Assembly: GCA_002433075.1 (NCBI GenBank) | Contig: DJHM01000033.1 | Location: 162,707 to 226,706 of the forward strand | Direction of reading: 5' to 3' | Source: Latescibacteria bacterium UBA6620 | GTDB lineage: Bacteria; Latescibacterota; UBA2968 | DNA: 64,000 nt | Part shown: positions 1-7,781 of the stretch, piece after piece | Layout: each line of letters begins with the position of its first letter | Numbering within the stretch: the first letter of the stretch is position 1 | Program-made: the position numbers and the translations under genes | The notes under the pieces: model-generated | What the model was told of the DNA's origin: nothing | Seen by the model: the letters and a program-made list of their open reading frames with translations, nothing else | Database searches by the model: none

Positions 1-86
1 GTTCCCAATCATCTCCAAGCCGGCCAGTTCTTTACGCCAAAATAATCTTCACCCAGACGACATCCATTGCACTCTCAAGTTTGGTC

Positions 87-473
87 CTATTTGATCTTTG
101 AGTAGGGAGTCCCACTAAGGAACCGAGACTTTATACTTTTCGTCATTTCACTGAATTTTATACTGACTTTTTTCCATTCCTCACTGGTTAGTAAGCTCAC
201 CCTTGCTTCATGGTATGCGGCCATACTTTCAAACTCAGCAACCATGACCACTTCCTCGATTTCCCCCACAATTGTTTGCCATGTGGCAATGATACGGTAA
301 CCATGATTCTCCATTAGGGGGTTCATCTCTTTTTCCGCAAAGGCGTGGTATTCTGAAAGTTGTCCAATAGACACTTCCGTGACTGCCATCCAATAGACGC
401 GCTGCCCTAATTGCTGGGACTCAGCATTCGACGACAGCAGCAACAGACCAAAAAGTACGGGAAGCAGTTTCAT
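87..473 (-). CDS. Secreted NIPSNAP-like (dimeric alpha/beta barrel) protein
   Basis: About 128 residues. The start is placed at the internal ATG (471-473) rather than the longer reading from 533, because this methionine opens a textbook signal peptide (MKLLPVLFGLLLLSSNAES) and is preceded by GAGGG with proper spacing. The mature part has the look of the NIPSNAP or ferredoxin-like dimeric barrel families: a strand beginning RVYWMAVTEVSIGQ, a helix EYHAFAEKEMNPLMENHGYR, then strands with WQTIVGEIEEVVMVAEFES. These proteins often act as small periplasmic or secreted oxygenase-like or binding proteins, but no catalytic residue can be assigned. Family placement is inference from the pattern of short strands and helices. 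The gene stands alone, next to the integrase remnant. Confidence 0.6.
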   Translation of the reverse strand: MKLLPVLFGLLLLSSNAESQQLGQRVYWMAVTEVSIGQLSEYHAFAEKEMNPLMENHGYRIIATWQTIVGEIEEVVMVAEFESMAAYHEARVSLLTSEEWKKVSIKFSEMTKSIKSRFLSGTPYSKIK

Positions 474-701
474 TGTTTGCCCTCGCATCTGGTTGAAAGT
501 CTCCATCGGGTAGTGCTGCCGATGTGCTACCATCTCGCAGAGACGCCCCCTTCAATCGGTCTTATCGTCACGTGTGGTGACGCGGCGTCCTACTGGCTGG
601 GGTCGCACACAGATAGCCCCCTTCGTGCAAGCCTTGGCGTTCGAAGTACAAGATGGGCTGGTGAGGGAAGGCGCGCAAGGGTGGGTGATGGGGACGATTA
701 G
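474..701. other. Intergenic stretch with a short inverted repeat, no convincing gene
   Basis: About 230 bases between the NIPSNAP-like gene and the integrase. Several open frames cross it on both strands but none has a recognisable protein pattern or a ribosome binding site. An inverted repeat CGTCAC-gtgtg-GTGACG lies at 566-582. The strong terminator at 712-749 implies that a transcript once came from this side. The region is probably rearranged DNA at the edge of an integrated element (inference). Confidence 0.4.
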
Positions 702-1460
702 GTGGGCACGACAAGGCCCCGGCCGAGGATGGCCGGGGCCTTGGTTTTTATCGATCGGTCGTCGCTCGATGAGTGGCGCGTGAAGGCCCTCAACGAGGTC
801 AAGCCAAACACGGTAAACGCGTACTGCCGCGCTCTCAGAACAGCCTGGAACCTTGCCATCGATCGCGAACTGACGGCCAAGAACCCTTTTTCCAAGCTGG
901 GTGAACTGAAGGACAGCACCATCGACGAACGACATAAATACTTCTCCGAAGAAGAGGTGGAGCAGGTGCTGGACGGCTTCGATACCAGCGAACTTCCCGA
1001 CTACTTCAGACCAGCAACAGAGCTATCACTCTACTGCGGACTTCGACTAAGCGAAGTCCTCACCCTCACATCCGATGACATAAAGGCCGGGCAGCTCTGG
1101 ATCAGGGGCAAAGGCAACAAGGTTAGGACAGTGCCCCCTCGCCGAAGAGCGCGGCACATCGCTGTATCGCGAGTCAACGGTTCTCCGTGGCTGTTCCCGA
1201 CCGAAAGAGATCACAGCCGCCATGTTGAATCCACTCGGTTCACCAAGCAGTTCTCCTCCCACTGCCGTGCCGTTGGCTGTCCTCGGGGACATTTTCATAT
1301 GCTCCGTCATACATTCGCGACTCGACTTCTTACCAGCGGCGTACCGATGATTGCTGTGAGCCGCTGGATGGGGCACTCATCGGTGAAGGTGACCGATCAG
1401 ACGTACGGCCACCTGATCCCTGGTGCACAGGACCACCTCATCGAGGCGGTCTTTGGGTAG
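702..1460 (+). pseudogene. Tyrosine recombinase/integrase, N-terminally truncated
   Basis: The C-terminal catalytic domain is complete: Arg115 in GLRLSE, Lys140 in GKGNK, His199 and Arg202 in HMLRHTF, His225 in GHSS and the nucleophile Tyr235 in QTYGHL. Ahead of it is part of a core-binding domain (KPNTVNAYCRALRTAWNLA, ending in KNPF). The family is normally 300-400 residues with an arm-binding and a full core-binding domain; here the frame enters the core-binding domain almost at once. The first 15 or so codons lie within a terminator hairpin, so translation would more plausibly begin at GTG 780 (about 226 residues). It points at a truncated tRNA-Arg 120 bases downstream, the usual target type of such enzymes. 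Catalytic residues are all present, so some activity cannot be excluded. Confidence 0.75.
712..749 (+). terminator. Strong rho-independent terminator overlapping the integrase 5' end
   Basis: Perfect 13-base-pair stem CAAGGCCCCGGCC / GGCCGGGGCCTTG with loop GAGGAT, followed by GTTTTT. It acts on the + strand. It lies across the only early start codons of the integrase frame (GTG 702, ATG 729), so it belongs to a transcript arriving from the left, not to the integrase. Confidence 0.85.
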
Positions 1461-1516
1461 AAAACCTTTCCACTTTCGGCTACTTTCACCGACATTTCTG
1501 CACACTTCCGAAACAG

Positions 1517-1552
1517 AAAAAGCCCGCACAATCACGCTTTGTGCGGGCTTTT
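1517..1552. terminator. Bidirectional terminator between integrase and tRNA remnant
   Basis: Stem AAAAAGCCCGCACAA / TTTGTGCGGGCTTTT with a six-base loop; A-tract on one side and T-tract on the other, so it can serve the integrase on + and the tRNA locus on -. Confidence 0.8.
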
Positions 1553-1577
1553 CATTGATTTACGCGTATGTCCGTAG

Positions 1578-1620
1578 CTGCTTAGAAGGCAGTTGCTCTA
1601 TCCAGCTAAGCTACGGGAGC
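1578..1620 (-). pseudogene. 3'-truncated tRNA-Arg(UCU)
   Basis: Reading down the - strand from 1620: 5' acceptor strand GCTCCCG, TA, D-arm GCTT-AGCTGGATA-GAGC, A26, then the anticodon arm ACTGC-CTTCTAA-GCAG with anticodon TCT. This matches known bacterial tRNA-Arg(UCU) through position 42. After that the expected variable loop, T-arm (GGTTCGAATCC) and 3' acceptor strand are absent; the sequence continues as CTACGGACATACGCG. A good promoter sits upstream and a terminator downstream, so a transcript may still be made. The break lies in the anticodon arm, a known crossover region for tyrosine integrases. The missing half was not found elsewhere in the window. Confidence 0.8.
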
Positions 1621-1668
1621 TTACAAGGGCCGTAGATTCGGAAAACGCGGCCTTTCAGGCAGTAGATA

Positions 1669-1697
1669 CGAATAGAAGTCCCACTCATCGCTGTCAA
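1669..1697 (-). promoter_or_regulatory. Promoter for the tRNA-Arg locus
   Basis: On the - strand, TTGACA, a 17-base spacer, then TATTCG, about 50 bases before the tRNA 5' end. Perfect -35, four of six in the -10. Confidence 0.5.
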
Positions 1698-1729
1698 ACG
1701 AAAAGCCCGTAACGAGCGCTTCAGGCCTG

Positions 1730-2437
1730 TCATTTGGGAAGGGTTTTGACGAAAGCACACGAACGCCGCAACGGACAATCCAAGCATCCTGGATTGCGCG
1801 CCGTACATAAATCCTTCCCAAAATCGATCAGGTTCATATGAAACACACGCGCCTTGCCCCTCGGGATGAGCGGGCGAAGCTCCTCGTGCGCTTTCTCCCT
1901 CCCACAGGTCGGGCCGATCAATGCCAACCGCGTGAGAATGCGATGGACGTGCGTGTCAACAGCGCACAGGTCCTTGCCACAGGCGAACGCGAGTACGATG
2001 TACGCGGTTTTCAGTCCGATCCCTTTATGCTGGACCAGCAGGGCGATGCCCTCGTCCGTGTCCAGATCGCTCAGAAAGGACAGATCGAGCACCCCACGCT
2101 CGGTGTCGAGCCACTTCAGGAAGTTTCGAATCGCAGGCGCCTTCGTTTGAACCAGACCCGCCACCCGAATCAGTCGTTTCAGCGTGCGGAGATCGGTCTC
2201 CAGCACCTCTTCCCACGACGGGCACGCCTCCCTCAGAGATGCGAAGGCACGATCCCGATTTTCATCCGTCGTGTTCTGGGACAGGATCGTCCGAACCACA
2301 TCATCGAGAGGGTCGGGAACACGACGAGTTGCGTCCCAGGACGTCCCATCGTAGCGGGCATCGAGCACGTCGAACACGCGGCGCACGAGTCGGCGTTTCT
2401 GAGCGGGAGATTTCTCGACAGAAGTCATTTCGGGCAT
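1730..2437 (-). CDS. Endonuclease III-like DNA glycosylase with [4Fe-4S] cluster
   Basis: 235 residues. HhH-GPD family of base-excision repair: removes damaged (typically oxidised) bases and may nick the abasic site. Seen in the sequence: the LSQNTTDENRDRAF helix (52-65), helix-hairpin-helix with the lyase lysine Lys143 in KGIGLKTA, catalytic Asp161 in AVDTHVHRI, and the iron-sulfur loop Cys211-x6-Cys218-x2-Cys221-x5-Cys227, the exact spacing of endonuclease III. It lies 54 bases after the PilZ gene on the same strand, possibly co-transcribed. The match could be to Nth itself or to a close paralogue, so no symbol is assigned. Confidence 0.88.
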   Translation of the reverse strand: MPEMTSVEKSPAQKRRLVRRVFDVLDARYDGTSWDATRRVPDPLDDVVRTILSQNTTDENRDRAFASLREACPSWEEVLETDLRTLKRLIRVAGLVQTKAPAIRNFLKWLDTERGVLDLSFLSDLDTDEGIALLVQHKGIGLKTAYIVLAFACGKDLCAVDTHVHRILTRLALIGPTCGREKAHEELRPLIPRGKARVFHMNLIDFGKDLCTARNPGCLDCPLRRSCAFVKTLPK

Positions 2438-2491
2438 GAAAAAAGCGGGAAGCAGGCTCGCTACCTCAATCCTCGGATGAATCGTTCCTCA

Positions 2492-2839
2492 TCAGATTGA
2501 TCCGACGAAAGCGTCGAGCCGCTCTTCCGAGTCCCCCTCGAAACGAAACAGAAGCCAACCGGTCGCAAGCTGGCCGTCGTCGGTCCTCACCGCCCAGATG
2601 GGTTCGCCAAAAACCTTTACGGGGTCGGGGTCGGGGAGTTCGATCTCGAGGGGGACCTCTCTGCTCCCGCCAGTCAGGTCTGCCAGGGAGAACTGGCGAC
2701 CGATCTTCATCCGAAACCCGACGGCAGAAACGTCCTCGGTCCAGTAATGCTCAGCGTGGGCGCCGATTGTCACCCGCAGTCTTGCCTCTACGCGAGGATG
2801 CCGACGACGACGACCGAACAGTTTAGACAGAAAACTCAT
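2492..2839 (-). CDS. PilZ domain protein (cyclic-di-GMP binding)
   Basis: About 115 residues from the ATG at 2837-2839. A longer in-frame start at 2896 adds 19 residues without family likeness. PilZ domains bind cyclic-di-GMP through an RxxxR motif and a D/NxSxxG motif; here RRRRHPRVEARL near the N terminus gives RHPRVEAR, and DVSAVGFRM follows about 30 residues later. No second domain is present, so it is a single-domain PilZ adaptor, presumably acting on a partner protein (motility, secretion or polysaccharide) that cannot be named from the context. Confidence 0.8.
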   Translation of the reverse strand: MSFLSKLFGRRRRHPRVEARLRVTIGAHAEHYWTEDVSAVGFRMKIGRQFSLADLTGGSREVPLEIELPDPDPVKVFGEPIWAVRTDDGQLATGWLLFRFEGDSEERLDAFVGSI

Positions 2840-2991
2840 CGAATCTCGACTGGTTAGGGCATTGTTGACTCCGAAGACCAGGAGCTGGTCAGCCAAACGC
2901 TGGGCAACATACTACGCCTGTCAGAGCCCTAAATCCAGCCAAAAATCGCCGCAAGCCCCTATCCTGTCGGGGATTAGGAAAGTCTCGTTTC

Positions 2992-3020
2992 TTGACACGA
3001 GGTGCACGGATCGCGATATT
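2992..3020 (+). promoter_or_regulatory. Promoter for the TetR gene
   Basis: TTGACA (2992-2997), 17-base spacer, GATATT (3015-3020); the downstream start codon is at 3058. Confidence 0.55.
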
Positions 3021-3057
3021 CGACGGGTCGGACCACAATTCTCAGAATCGAGTTGCG

Positions 3058-3696
3058 ATGGGTCAGAAACGAATGCCACACGATGAACGGCGACAGCAGA
3101 TCATCGCCGTTGCAACCGAGCTCTTCGCGAGCAAGGGGTTCCGCGGAGCAACGACGCGGTCCATTGCAGAGACGGCCGGCGTCTCTGAAGCCATCATCTT
3201 CCGACATTTCGCCACCAAAGAAGACCTCTACGACGCAATCATAACCACCTCGCTCGAAAAACGACGCGAAGGCTGGGATCGGGACGCTCTGATCGCCGAT
3301 GCCCAGGACGAGGACCTCGATTCGCTGCTACTGCGATTCGGCCGCTCGGTCATAGAACGACACCGCAAAGACCCCACCTTCATCCGCCTGATGATGTACA
3401 GTTCCCTCGAAGATCATAAATTCAGGCAGCTTTTCTTCGAGTCTCGTCGATCTCCATTCCTCAAGATCATCCGACAGCGCCTGGCCGAAGGTGTTGAATC
3501 AGGTGCCCTGGGCGACATCGATCCCGCCCTGACCACCCGCACGTTTTTCCGAACGCTTCTACAGTACTGTATGTCGAACTTCGTCGCATCAGACACCCCC
3601 CCCGACCCTGCAGATGACGAGGCTTATGTTGTGAATCTCGTCAAAGTCTACGCAAAGGGCATCCACGCCCGCCCCGCCGAACAAGTCACAGCCTGA
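3058..3696 (+). CDS. TetR family transcriptional regulator
   Basis: About 212 residues from ATG 3058; ATG 3073 is an alternative. The N-terminal DNA-binding domain is typical: RRQQIIAVATELFASKGF, then the helix-turn-helix TTRSIAETAGVSEAIIFRHF and ATKEDLYDAI. The C-terminal ligand domain is alpha-helical and not assignable to a ligand. It has its own promoter and is followed after 15 bases by the cyclic-nucleotide-binding protein, so the two probably form one transcript with the HD hydrolase. TetR proteins often control adjacent genes and themselves. Confidence 0.88.
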   Translation: MGQKRMPHDERRQQIIAVATELFASKGFRGATTRSIAETAGVSEAIIFRHFATKEDLYDAIITTSLEKRREGWDRDALIADAQDEDLDSLLLRFGRSVIERHRKDPTFIRLMMYSSLEDHKFRQLFFESRRSPFLKIIRQRLAEGVESGALGDIDPALTTRTFFRTLLQYCMSNFVASDTPPDPADDEAYVVNLVKVYAKGIHARPAEQVTA

Positions 3697-3711
3697 TCGG
3701 TCGAACACGCC

Positions 3712-4215
3712 GTGCCCCTCAAGCTCGACAAGAACACCAAACGGTTCATCGGCATCCTGGGCAAAATCCCGATGTTCCAGCGACTCCTTCCGGTGCAGTC
3801 TCTCGAAATCCTCAAAATCTGCCGCCCGCGAACATTCGACAACCTCGAAGTACTGATCGAGCACGGCAGCAAGAGTACCGAAATGTATATTCTCCTTTCG
3901 GGGCAGTTGACCGTACGGCCTACCGAAGGCACAACGATCGCTACCCTCACCCCCCTGACTTCCGTAGGCGAAATGGGCATCATTACGGGTCAACCCAGAA
4001 CGGCCACTGCCGTCTCCGTCGGAAAAAGCAACGTCTTCGAGATCAGCAAGATCAAGTTCGAGGTGATGCTCAAGAAGTTCCCGGACATCGGATTCGTCAT
4101 CTTTCGGAACATTATCCTCACCCTGCCGAACCGCCTCGATACGACCAACCAGCAGCTCGCCGAAAAAACCCGCGAGATCGACCGGCTGAACATCGAAGGA
4201 CAACCGGTCGGATAG
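3712..4215 (+). CDS. Cyclic-nucleotide-binding domain protein
   Basis: 167 residues with GTG start. One cNMP-binding beta-roll spans about residues 18-120: FQRLLPVQSLEILKIC, then STEMYILLSGQLTV, then SVGEMGIITGQPRTATAVSV, which corresponds to the phosphate-binding cassette (FGEMALLxxxPRxATVxA) with Glu and Arg kept. The C-terminal tail (LDTTNQQLAEKTREIDRLN) is a short coiled coil. No DNA-binding domain of the CRP type is present, so it is likely a signalling or tethering subunit. Located between TetR and HD genes with very short spacers (15 and 10 bases). Confidence 0.8.
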   Translation: MPLKLDKNTKRFIGILGKIPMFQRLLPVQSLEILKICRPRTFDNLEVLIEHGSKSTEMYILLSGQLTVRPTEGTTIATLTPLTSVGEMGIITGQPRTATAVSVGKSNVFEISKIKFEVMLKKFPDIGFVIFRNIILTLPNRLDTTNQQLAEKTREIDRLNIEGQPVG

Positions 4216-4225
4216 GCCTTCGTCA

Positions 4226-5581
4226 ATGGCGATCGATCTCTCATTCCTCGACACGGGTAAGGCCATTCGGGATCCCATCTGGGGTTACATTCACGTACCA
4301 GACGATCTGATCGAGTTGGTCGACTCTGAAGACTTCCAGCGCCTCCGCGACATCTCCCAGCTTGGCCACGTTCTCCTCGTCTATCCGGGTGCCCGTCACT
4401 CGAGGTTCGAACACTCTCTCGGCGTCTATCATCTCACGGGGCAATTCGTAAAGCAGCTCCTGCGATCCGACCCGGGCCTCGACCTGTCCTACGATGATAT
4501 CCGCGTCCTCCTTGCGGCCAGCCTCCTCCACGACCTCGGGCACTATCCGTTCTCCCATCTCCTCGAGGAGATGCAGAAATTTTTCATTGACCACGAGACT
4601 CGGGGGCGACAGGTCATCCAGGATCCCTCGACCGAAGTTCACGGCGCCCTCAAGCGTGCGGGGATCGACCCCGCTCGGGTCGCCAACGTGATCGACTATC
4701 GGAACACCGCCGTGGACATTCCGCGCGAAGACCTGAGGCTTGCCCACATTCTGAGCGGCACACTAGATCCCGATAAAGTCGACTACCTTCTACGGGATGC
4801 CCGCTACTGCGGCGTTCCTTTCGGTGAGAGCGTAAATCGCGATCGTCTGATCGGTTCCATCACTTACGACGCGCAGACCGATCGCCCTGCGATCAACTAC
4901 AAGGGCGTTTCTGCAGTCGAAGCGCTGGTCTTCACGAGTTACCTGATGTACCGCAACGTGTATTGGCATCACGCCGTTCGATCCGCCAACGCGATGTTCA
5001 AGAGAGGCGTTCAGGATCTGCTCGAACATCCCGACTGCGGTCTGTCCGAGACCGATTTCGTTCGCTCGACCGAAGCGAATCTCGTTCACCGCCTGGAGCA
5101 AGAACTGGGTCGCCTGAAACTCGACATCCGTGACAGTATGGTGGGGCGACTCAAGCGCCGGAAGCTCCACAAAGTCAGCCGCGTCTTCGTTCCCTATGGT
5201 CGCCACGAACCCCTGTTCGAGTACTTCGCCGGCCTCTACGAAAATCCCTATGAGCGACGAGCACTCGAGCAGGATCTCTGTCGCCATTTCGCAAAAACTA
5301 CGGGGCTCGACCTTAAGGGGGACGAAATTCTCGTCGACATTCCACGGTTCACGAAGAGCCCCGAAGTCGACCTCAAGGTTTTCTTCGGACCTCACATCCC
5401 CGTTGGAAAAGATGATCCGCTTTCCTTCGACGATCCGGAGGTGTCTCTGCTCAAGGAATACCTGATCGGAAACTTTGAAACCCAGGCCAAGGTCGTTCGG
5501 GTGTTCGCGGTCGACGATCCCGTCCTCCACAAGGCCCTCCGGCACGAAGTCGGAGGACGCATACAGGCCGCGGCAGCCTAA
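4226..5581 (+). CDS. HD superfamily phosphohydrolase (dNTPase/SAMHD1-like)
   Basis: 451 residues. Metal-dependent phosphohydrolase of the group that includes dNTP triphosphohydrolases. Metal ligands visible: His63 in RHSRFEHSLGVYHL, His102-Asp103 in LLHDLGHYPFSH, and an Asp in the conserved block TLDPDKVDYLLRDARYCGVP (180-198). Length fits the family (400-500). The C-terminal third is the less conserved oligomerisation part. It is the last gene of the TetR-CNBD-HD run; a nucleotide-sensing subunit next to a nucleotide phosphohydrolase suggests nucleotide-pool control (inference). Confidence 0.85.
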   Translation: MAIDLSFLDTGKAIRDPIWGYIHVPDDLIELVDSEDFQRLRDISQLGHVLLVYPGARHSRFEHSLGVYHLTGQFVKQLLRSDPGLDLSYDDIRVLLAASLLHDLGHYPFSHLLEEMQKFFIDHETRGRQVIQDPSTEVHGALKRAGIDPARVANVIDYRNTAVDIPREDLRLAHILSGTLDPDKVDYLLRDARYCGVPFGESVNRDRLIGSITYDAQTDRPAINYKGVSAVEALVFTSYLMYRNVYWHHAVRSANAMFKRGVQDLLEHPDCGLSETDFVRSTEANLVHRLEQELGRLKLDIRDSMVGRLKRRKLHKVSRVFVPYGRHEPLFEYFAGLYENPYERRALEQDLCRHFAKTTGLDLKGDEILVDIPRFTKSPEVDLKVFFGPHIPVGKDDPLSFDDPEVSLLKEYLIGNFETQAKVVRVFAVDDPVLHKALRHEVGGRIQAAAA

Positions 5582-5616
5582 ATTCCCCCAAGCCATTGTT
5601 TTCCTGTGCCTTAAAC

Positions 5617-5645
5617 TTGACACCGAGAAACTCCGGTCGTAAATT
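5617..5645 (+). promoter_or_regulatory. Promoter for the M23 peptidase gene
   Basis: TTGACA (5617-5622), 17-base spacer, TAAATT (5640-5645); start codon at 5699. Confidence 0.6.
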
Positions 5646-5698
5646 CATTTGGTTGCCAAAGACCCAAACCAGTAGAAAAGGCGGTTGTTCCGCGACGT

Positions 5699-6637
5699 AT
5701 GGCACGTAAGTTCATCACGTTTATGGTGATCCCGCACAACGAAGACCGCGTGCGGGAAGTCAACTGCTCCAGACTGATGCTTTATGGTTCCGGAGCCGCG
5801 ATTCTGGTCTTCCTCGTCTCGTTCGTGGTGCTCGGATACGGGTTCCTCGCCACCCTGGGGGTCGAAACTGCCCACAAGGCGCTTGCCGTCGAAAACGCCG
5901 AGCTCGAGACCCACCTTGGACGCATTCAGGGGAGTCTGACAGAACTGCGTGGGCAGATCGAAGATCTGACCCGGTCGGATCGCCAAATGCGGGCCTACAC
6001 CAGCCTCGCCGAACCCGGAGGCGAGGTTCGTCAGATGGGCGTCGGCGGTGTCGAAGCACCTGACGCACCTTGGGAGAACAGAGTCTCCCTCACCAACGCG
6101 ATCCGCCTCGAAGAAACCTACACCGATCTCGATCAGCTCGTACGTGAGGCCCGGTTCCTCGAATCGAGCTTTGACTCCATCCTGGCCACACTCGAACGTA
6201 ACGAAACGATCCGGCTGCACACCCCCTCTATCTTCCCGGTAAAAGGGGAAGGGTGGCCCTCTTCTTCGTTCGGTTACCGGCAGGACCCCTTCACGGGGCA
6301 GCGCTCCTTCCACAATGGAATGGACATCGCGGGACGCAACGGGACACCCATCGTTGCCGCGGCCGACGGCGTCGTCGACCAGGCTCGTTACGATCGCAGA
6401 CTCGGGCATTACGTGAGCATCGCGCACGAGGGTGGCATTCGCACCGTTTACGGCCACCTCATCGGCCATAAGGATGTAAAGAAGGGGCAGCGGGTCGTGC
6501 GCGGCGACGTCATCGGAAGAATGGGCAAGTCTGGCAGGACGACGGCCACCCACCTCCATTATGGAATCAGCATCAACGGACGGGCCGTCGATCCGTCTCG
6601 CTACATTCTCGACACCCGTCGAACCCGCGTGTTTTGA
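5699..6637 (+). CDS. M23 family membrane-anchored peptidoglycan endopeptidase
   Basis: 312 residues. One transmembrane helix near residues 29-52 (ILVFLVSFVVLGYGFLATLG), a coiled coil about 60-95, then the LytM/M23 domain 180-310. Zinc ligands: His205 and Asp209 in FHNGMDIAG and His287 in THLHYG, with His253 in YGHL as the catalytic base. Such proteins cut peptide cross-links in the periplasm for cell growth or division, or act as activators of amidases when residues are missing; here the residues are complete. It has its own promoter and a terminator directly after the stop. Confidence 0.9.
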   Translation: MARKFITFMVIPHNEDRVREVNCSRLMLYGSGAAILVFLVSFVVLGYGFLATLGVETAHKALAVENAELETHLGRIQGSLTELRGQIEDLTRSDRQMRAYTSLAEPGGEVRQMGVGGVEAPDAPWENRVSLTNAIRLEETYTDLDQLVREARFLESSFDSILATLERNETIRLHTPSIFPVKGEGWPSSSFGYRQDPFTGQRSFHNGMDIAGRNGTPIVAAADGVVDQARYDRRLGHYVSIAHEGGIRTVYGHLIGHKDVKKGQRVVRGDVIGRMGKSGRTTATHLHYGISINGRAVDPSRYILDTRRTRVF

Positions 6638-6654
6638 TTCGACCGATATCAAGT

Positions 6655-6693
6655 AAAAAGGGGCGGCGTCTACAAAGACGTCGCCCCTTTTTT
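6655..6693. terminator. Terminator after the M23 gene, facing lptG
   Basis: Stem AAAAAGGGGCGGCGTC / GACGTCGCCCCTTTTTT with loop tacaaa and one G-T wobble; A and T tracts at both ends allow action on both strands, between two convergent genes. Confidence 0.85.
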
Positions 6694-6719
6694 GGTTCAG
6701 GTTCGGGAAAAACGGCGTG

Positions 6720-7781
6720 CTATTTGTGCGCTCTCCTGAACATCAGGATGCCCACAGCCAGGAAGACCGCATTGGGCGCCCAGGCGGCGACCACCGGGTC
6801 GAGGATGCCGTTCCAGCCCATCGCCCGGCTTGCCTGGATGGCACCGTAAAAAACGAAGCTGGTCAGCAGGCATACGCCCACCTGGAGGGGCCGGCCTGCC
6901 CGCCGGGTGTAGGACGACAAGGGTACTCCCAACAGCACCATCACGAACGCCGCGCACGCAAAAGATGATCGCAGCTCTAGATCGACTCTTTCCCGAAGCG
7001 CCTCACCGCCATTCCTGACCCGTCGTTCGATAAGTTGCACGAGCGCCTGATGGCTCAGCTGATCGGCCGACCTGGACTCGCGTGAAAGATCGGGCGGCTT
7101 CAAGGTGAGAGCGGGAACCGCAAGGGAGTCGAACGGCACAACCATCTCCCTCTCGCGAAACGTGCGTGTTTCTCCCCGCACGAATACCCAGACAGAATCC
7201 ACCCACACGATTTCCTCAGCCCGCACCTTCCGACTGAGTGCTCTGCCTTCGTAGCGATCGAGCGTGGCTCGACGACCAAGAGTCTGCTCTGGCAGATATT
7301 CCGCGAGCGTGAGAACCCGTCCCCCCACATCCCGGACCACAACCTGAGCTCTCCTTCCGGAGGTCACTCGCTGCGCCCCCTCGTCGAATGAGGCCCGATG
7401 TCGATTGGCAAACGGGATCGCGTTCAGTGAGAGTCCGAGCGCAATCGCACTCACCAACGCGGCGAACGCCAGTACAGGCGCCACGATACGGAGCAACGGA
7501 ATCCCCGCTGATTTCATCGCAACCAGTTCGTTCTGTCGAGCAAGCCCGCCCAAGCAGAACAGACTGGCCAGGAGACTCGCCATCGGCAAGGTCACGAGCG
7601 AGAAATACGGAATCGACCAGGCGTAGTAGGCGGCGATCGAGGCCAATCCAACCTCGCGGTCGAGAAAAGCGCTGATGCGGTTCGCCAGGTCTGCGACGAT
7701 GAATATTGCCACGAACGCCGCCGAACTGAACACCATCGGCTGGACGTAGCGCGAGAGGACATAGCGACTGAGTAGTCTCAC
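6720..7781 (-). CDS. lptG: LPS export permease LptG/LptF family (second copy)
   Basis: 353 residues from the GTG at 7779-7781. That start overlaps the stop of the upstream gene as GTGA and gives MRLLSRYVLSRYVQPMVF, the usual amphipathic start of this family. Six transmembrane helices: three at the N terminus, including the PMASLLASLFCLGGLARQNE motif region, a periplasmic jelly-roll of about 150 residues, and three at the C terminus. With LptB2 and LptC the LptFG pair extracts lipopolysaccharide from the inner membrane and passes it to the periplasmic bridge. Which of the two genes is F and which G is inferred from order only. Confidence 0.82.
   Translation of the reverse strand: MRLLSRYVLSRYVQPMVFSSAAFVAIFIVADLANRISAFLDREVGLASIAAYYAWSIPYFSLVTLPMASLLASLFCLGGLARQNELVAMKSAGIPLLRIVAPVLAFAALVSAIALGLSLNAIPFANRHRASFDEGAQRVTSGRRAQVVVRDVGGRVLTLAEYLPEQTLGRRATLDRYEGRALSRKVRAEEIVWVDSVWVFVRGETRTFREREMVVPFDSLAVPALTLKPPDLSRESRSADQLSHQALVQLIERRVRNGGEALRERVDLELRSSFACAAFVMVLLGVPLSSYTRRAGRPLQVGVCLLTSFVFYGAIQASRAMGWNGILDPVVAAWAPNAVFLAVGILMFRRAHK

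Noticed and set aside
574..783. Possible small protein upstream of the integrase
   Set aside because: It reads through the terminator stem and has no homology pattern that I recognise; left as an intergenic remark.
1838..2500. 220-codon + strand frame over the endonuclease III-like gene
   Set aside because: The - strand gene has all catalytic and cluster residues; the + strand frame has no protein-like pattern.
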